The notes under the pieces were generated by a model that worked only from the letters and a program-made list of their open reading frames with translations, did not search any database and was not told the origin of the DNA. Made by a program: the position numbers and the translations under genes. From assembly GCA_030849075.1 (NCBI GenBank), contig JASAOO010003244.1:1-31783 (forward strand): 31,783 nucleotides of DNA. The letters run 5' to 3'. Origin of the DNA: Zelonia costaricensis (lineage: Eukaryota; Euglenozoa; Kinetoplastea; Trypanosomatida; Trypanosomatidae). This document shows, in pieces, positions 28,705 to 31,783 of this stretch; the stretch's first letter is position 1, and each line of letters starts with the position of its first letter.

Positions 28705-30132
28705 ATGTCGGACACGGCCGCAGCCACCGACGTTGAGGCGCAGACAGTCATTGAGACCGTCAACGGTGAAGCCGTTGCTCTAAAGGTGGCCGCGACGGAG
28801 CCAAATGTAAAGCTTGCGGAGGCGGAAGGCGTCTCCGAGGGGAATGCTCCGCCGGAGGCACTAGTAGACGATGGCGCCGCGGAAGACAAGCCAGGCGCGG
28901 GCGATCCCGAAGCCGCGGCGGCAGCAACTCTCCCCACTGTCGAGGATGTGGCAGTGCAGCCTCCGGCTGCTGAGGTGGCAGCGGAAGCGGCTGTAACTTC
29001 GGCCGACGAGGCGGCAGTCCCCAGCCCCGACACGGATGCCACTCCTACAGCAGACGTTTCTGCCGCAGAGACACCAGCTGAACCTCACGCGAAGGTGGCG
29101 GAGGAGGGCACAGCCTCAGACGGTGCTGCTATCGCCGCCGCTGTGCCGTCTCCCGAGGCGGCGAGCGCGACCACGCCCGCATCGGTAGCGGAGAACCCTC
29201 AAAGCGAGGCTGCTGCAGCTGCTGCTGCTGCGTCGCCACCGAAGCCCTCGAAACCGTCGTTCAACGTCGATGCAAAGCCATTTTCTCCCGTAGCCCTTTC
29301 GGACCCGTCTCTCGGCATGGTGGGCGACACAAATGGACTTTCAATCAAAATTGGGCAGTGGAACCCACAGTCGTACATTCCACTGCCGCACATGTCACCC
29401 ACCCTTCCCGTCGGCGTCGGGCACATGCCCTTTGTCGCGCCGTCTCCAGCACCAGTCACGGCGGCAAAGAAGGAGACCTCAACGGGCAAGGACTCGCTGT
29501 CCGCGTACGCGAAGCCGTGGAGCCCTCACCCAGAGGTTGCTGTGGCCCCGATTGTGCCGACGGAGAATGAGGTCGTCATTCACCCCGGCTCGTGGGCAGC
29601 GATGACGGTGGACGGAAAAGAAGTGATGGCACCGTCGCCGATGGTGCCGAAAGAGACAAGCAATAATATGTTCGCACACTCCTGCTCCATCCACCCGAAG
29701 GGTCTGAAGAGCGTGGAGCTGGAGCTGTTCAACTACACGTGCGTGCGGTGTACTCTCAAGACCCTGTACGGGCGACTCTCGTCGCGCCAGCCAGATGTGA
29801 CGATGCGCAATGTGTGCGTGGATGTTCCGCCGCTGTGTGTCGCGCATCTCATTGAGCAGATCACCAAGGCAAAGGTGACGGCGCTGCACCTGAACGAGGC
29901 GGAGGGATCGCATTATGACATTTGGCTCGACAAACCAACGATGTCCGCGCAACTCGTGGAGTCAATGTCCGACTGCGTCTGGACAACACCGATGAGTCAT
30001 GGTTACGCTGTGGTGGGGAAAAACGATGAGGGCAAGCGTTACCTCCGCAATTATGTGGATCGTTTGAGAGACTCTAAGCCGGCGGGTGCGAACGCGTACG
30101 ACGTTGCGCTGTTGGAGGTGCGAGAGCATTAG
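28705..30132 (+). CDS. Unrecognised protein with two PAM2-like motifs
   Basis: Predicted 475-residue protein, family not recognised. The first 180 or so residues are disordered and rich in Ala, Glu, Val and Pro. Two related motifs follow: FNVDAKPFSP at 186-195 and LSAYAKPWSP at 265-274. The first fits the PAM2 pattern (hydrophobic-N-x-x-A-x-x-F-x-P) that binds the MLLE domain of poly(A)-binding protein. The second has Trp in place of Phe, like the PAM2w variant known in LARP4. The C-terminal part (about 325-475) looks folded, with CVRCTLKTLYGRLSS, VCVDVPPLCVAHLIEQI and GKRYLRNYVDRLRDS; I cannot name its fold. No signal peptide or membrane segment is seen. A cytosolic role in mRNA translation or stability is inferred from the motifs. 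It is the first gene of the right block. Confidence 0.8.
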   Translation: MSDTAAATDVEAQTVIETVNGEAVALKVAATEPNVKLAEAEGVSEGNAPPEALVDDGAAEDKPGAGDPEAAAAATLPTVEDVAVQPPAAEVAAEAAVTSADEAAVPSPDTDATPTADVSAAETPAEPHAKVAEEGTASDGAAIAAAVPSPEAASATTPASVAENPQSEAAAAAAAASPPKPSKPSFNVDAKPFSPVALSDPSLGMVGDTNGLSIKIGQWNPQSYIPLPHMSPTLPVGVGHMPFVAPSPAPVTAAKKETSTGKDSLSAYAKPWSPHPEVAVAPIVPTENEVVIHPGSWAAMTVDGKEVMAPSPMVPKETSNNMFAHSCSIHPKGLKSVELELFNYTCVRCTLKTLYGRLSSRQPDVTMRNVCVDVPPLCVAHLIEQITKAKVTALHLNEAEGSHYDIWLDKPTMSAQLVESMSDCVWTTPMSHGYAVVGKNDEGKRYLRNYVDRLRDSKPAGANAYDVALLEVREH

Positions 30133-30513
30133 GTGCTTTTTTGACTAAATCTAGTAAGGCTGGCCGGCTGTCGAGCTGGTGTTTTTGGCTTGTGAATGTG
30201 TTATATCTCTCTTCCCCAGTGTTTCTTTTTGTTGTGTTTTGTGCTTGGTGTACATCTAAAAAAGAAAAGCAGCCTTCGAATTTCCCCCCAAAAACGGAAA
30301 CACAGGCGGAGGAAAGAAACCGGGCGACGTCTGGGCACTACTCCACCGCTGCACACTTTGCCCAGTTTCAAGCGATCGATGGCATTCACTGCCGGCGTGC
30401 TGTTGCCGCACACGATTCCTCGTCAGCCTCATTCGCCTCGTGGCTAGCGCCACCGGACTCCGCGCCTCTGTTCCTTGGCTGCGTTTCTCATAATTCCCCG
30501 CGCCTCACTTTGC
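30133..30513 (+). other. Intergenic region before the GRAM gene
   Basis: T-rich, then A-rich spacer, lower in GC than the left spacers. It includes an A/G run near 30258-30272. No convincing gene is seen; it probably holds the 3' untranslated region of the PAM2-motif gene. Confidence 0.5.
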
Positions 30514-30550
30514 GTCTTTTGAACCTCTTTTTTCGTGCACACAAACGCAG
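30514..30550 (+). promoter_or_regulatory. Candidate spliced-leader acceptor for the GRAM gene
   Basis: A T-rich tract (CCTCTTTTTTCG) is followed by a first AG at 30549-30550. It gives a 136-nt 5' untranslated region without an ATG before 30687. An alternative is TTCTTGCAG with the AG at 30627-30628. Confidence 0.45.
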
Positions 30551-30686
30551 CGTCTTGCAAAGAAGAACTCTGCTTCGCGGCTGCACTCATACGCTTCTCT
30601 GCGCGCGTTGCCGCTGTGCTTCTTGCAGCTTCAGACACTATTTGCGAGTCTTCACGCGCTCGCCTGTGGTAGTCAAACCGACGAGA

Positions 30687-31783
30687 ATGTCCAACGTTGC
30701 AGCACCGGATGTGAAGGCTCAACCGATCACGTCCAGCACTCCGGAGGATCAGGTATTCCATCAGCTTTTCCCGCGGCTTCCCCAACACGAAAAGCTGGTT
30801 CAGTCGTGCAGCTGCGGCTTGTTCCGTCGCAAGCTGGTGCGCATGGGAAAAATGTACGTGTCACCGCTGCGCCTGTGCTTCACATCGTCTTTCATGGAGG
30901 AGGCAGTCACCATTCTCTTCGAGGACGTCTTCTCCATTGAAAAGAAGTCTAGCTTCGTCTGCGACACGATTGTCGTCGTCACCAAGGCAAGGGTTCAGTA
31001 TGACTTCACGGCGTTTTTGTCGACGGGAATTGTGCAGATGTGCAACCTTCTCAAGACACTCTGGTCCGTCCGAGAAAAGTATGCCGCCGACAAAGCCACC
31101 TCTTTCCCTGTGAAGGACGACTCGGACTCAGACCTGTCCTCAACCGCCACCTCTGTCAGCAGCCGTGCCACGAGTCGGGCCAGCTCTGCCGCCGTCGGCG
31201 CTGGCACCGCTGCAGAGGCGCGAGACGAGCAGTCGCAGAGTTCGCGGGCGGCGTCCGCAGGGAAACGCGGGCGAGCGAGCAGCGCAGTGGAGACGGAGAA
31301 ATCGTTCGAATCAGACCGCTCGGGCGTCCCGGCGCCGCTTTCTCTTTCCGGTATACCTGCCGCCGTAAAGGAGAAGCAACCCGGCTGCGAGCCGCAAGGT
31401 GAGAAGCCGGTGCCGGCCGAGAAGCGCAAGAGCGTGATTCTGGACGGCTCTAACGACGGCCGCACTGGAACGGCTGCAGAGTTCCGTCGTTTTTTCTCGG
31501 GAATCCCGCAGAGTGAAACTGTCAAGGACTCATTCACGTGCTGCTATCAATTCGGGGCCAGCCGCTTGGGTCGCATGTGGATCACGCAGCACTTTATTCT
31601 CTTTGTGTCCCCCATGATGGAGTCACGCATACAGATCAACTTCGCAGACGTTGCAAAAATCGAGAAGGAGCAGAAACTTGTTCTCCTTGACGGTTTTTAC
31701 GTGCAGCTAAAGTCAGGCACGTCTATGAGCTTCTCCAACTTCCCTAGTCGTGACGCCGCACTGAACGTGATCGAGTCTACATT
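30687..31783 (+). CDS. Tandem GRAM-domain protein, 3' end outside the window
   Basis: The frame is open from ATG 30687 to the window end (365 codons plus 2 nt), so the protein is incomplete. GRAM domain 1 spans about 23-125: FHQLFP near its start, an EKLVQSCSCGLFRRKLVRMGKMYVS-like core seen in shorter pieces, LCFTSSF, and EDVFSIEKKS, all typical of GRAM/PH folds that bind membrane lipids. A Ser/Ala-rich charged linker (about 135-260) follows. GRAM domain 2 starts at F266 (FRRFFSGIP) and includes GRMWITQHFILFVSP, FADVAKIEKEQ and FSNFPSRDAAL; it may be cut by the window edge. Two GRAM domains in a row occur in TBC1D8/9-type Rab GTPase-activating proteins, and single ones in sterol-transfer contact-site proteins. 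The missing C-terminus would decide between these. A cytosolic, membrane-associated protein is expected. Confidence 0.85.
   Translation, partial: MSNVAAPDVKAQPITSSTPEDQVFHQLFPRLPQHEKLVQSCSCGLFRRKLVRMGKMYVSPLRLCFTSSFMEEAVTILFEDVFSIEKKSSFVCDTIVVVTKARVQYDFTAFLSTGIVQMCNLLKTLWSVREKYAADKATSFPVKDDSDSDLSSTATSVSSRATSRASSAAVGAGTAAEARDEQSQSSRAASAGKRGRASSAVETEKSFESDRSGVPAPLSLSGIPAAVKEKQPGCEPQGEKPVPAEKRKSVILDGSNDGRTGTAAEFRRFFSGIPQSETVKDSFTCCYQFGASRLGRMWITQHFILFVSPMMESRIQINFADVAKIEKEQKLVLLDGFYVQLKSGTSMSFSNFPSRDAALNVIEST

Noticed and set aside
1..31783. CRISPR arrays, insertion sequences, bacterial operons, rRNA or snRNA genes
   Set aside because: None is seen. The window is eukaryotic trypanosomatid DNA, and no repeat-spacer array, transposase or recognisable rRNA or snRNA motif was found by eye.

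Overview
The window is nuclear DNA of a trypanosomatid, most probably a Leishmaniinae species (Leishmania, Leptomonas, Crithidia or a relative). The grounds are intronless protein genes all on one strand, long pyrimidine tracts followed by AG (spliced-leader acceptor sites) before each gene, very high GC at third codon positions in the left half, TG/CA microsatellites in the spacers, and kinases of kinetoplastid type. The species cannot be named from the sequence alone.

Left block (about 1-21,900, all + strand, presumably one polycistronic unit): a 2,022-residue DYRK-family kinase with giant insertions (585-6653); a MutL/MLH3-like mismatch-repair or recombination protein whose endonuclease motif is intact but whose N-terminal ATPase motifs are lost (8155-11616); an unrecognised protein with an AT-hook (12392-15564), whose frame is interrupted at a single N in a G run at 15037; a VID27-family WD40-like protein (16249-17904); and a Polo-like kinase (19742-21859).

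Boundary (about 21,900-28,600): a divergent pair of tRNA genes, tRNA-Ala(AGC) on the - strand and tRNA-Asp(GTC) on the + strand, each with its own T-run terminator. They are followed by about 5.9 kb with no supportable gene. In this stretch the left part (about 23.6-25.0 kb) is C/A-rich on the + strand and the right part (about 26.1-27.8 kb) is G/T-rich. That layout suits the end of one polycistronic unit at the tRNAs and a new RNA polymerase II start region before the right-hand genes; this is inference.

Right block (28,700-end, + strand): a 475-residue protein with two PAM2-like motifs, so a candidate poly(A)-binding-protein partner, and a protein with two GRAM domains that runs off the end of the window. 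The sampled GRAM gene is less GC-rich at third positions than the left genes.

The genes share transcription units rather than a pathway. In these organisms neighbours are co-transcribed and then separated by trans-splicing and polyadenylation, so adjacency says little about shared function. The most notable items are the MLH3-like protein with a degenerate ATPase, the Polo box without its phosphopeptide-binding residues, the DYRK without its YxY motif, the paired PAM2 motifs, and the skewed gene-free boundary.
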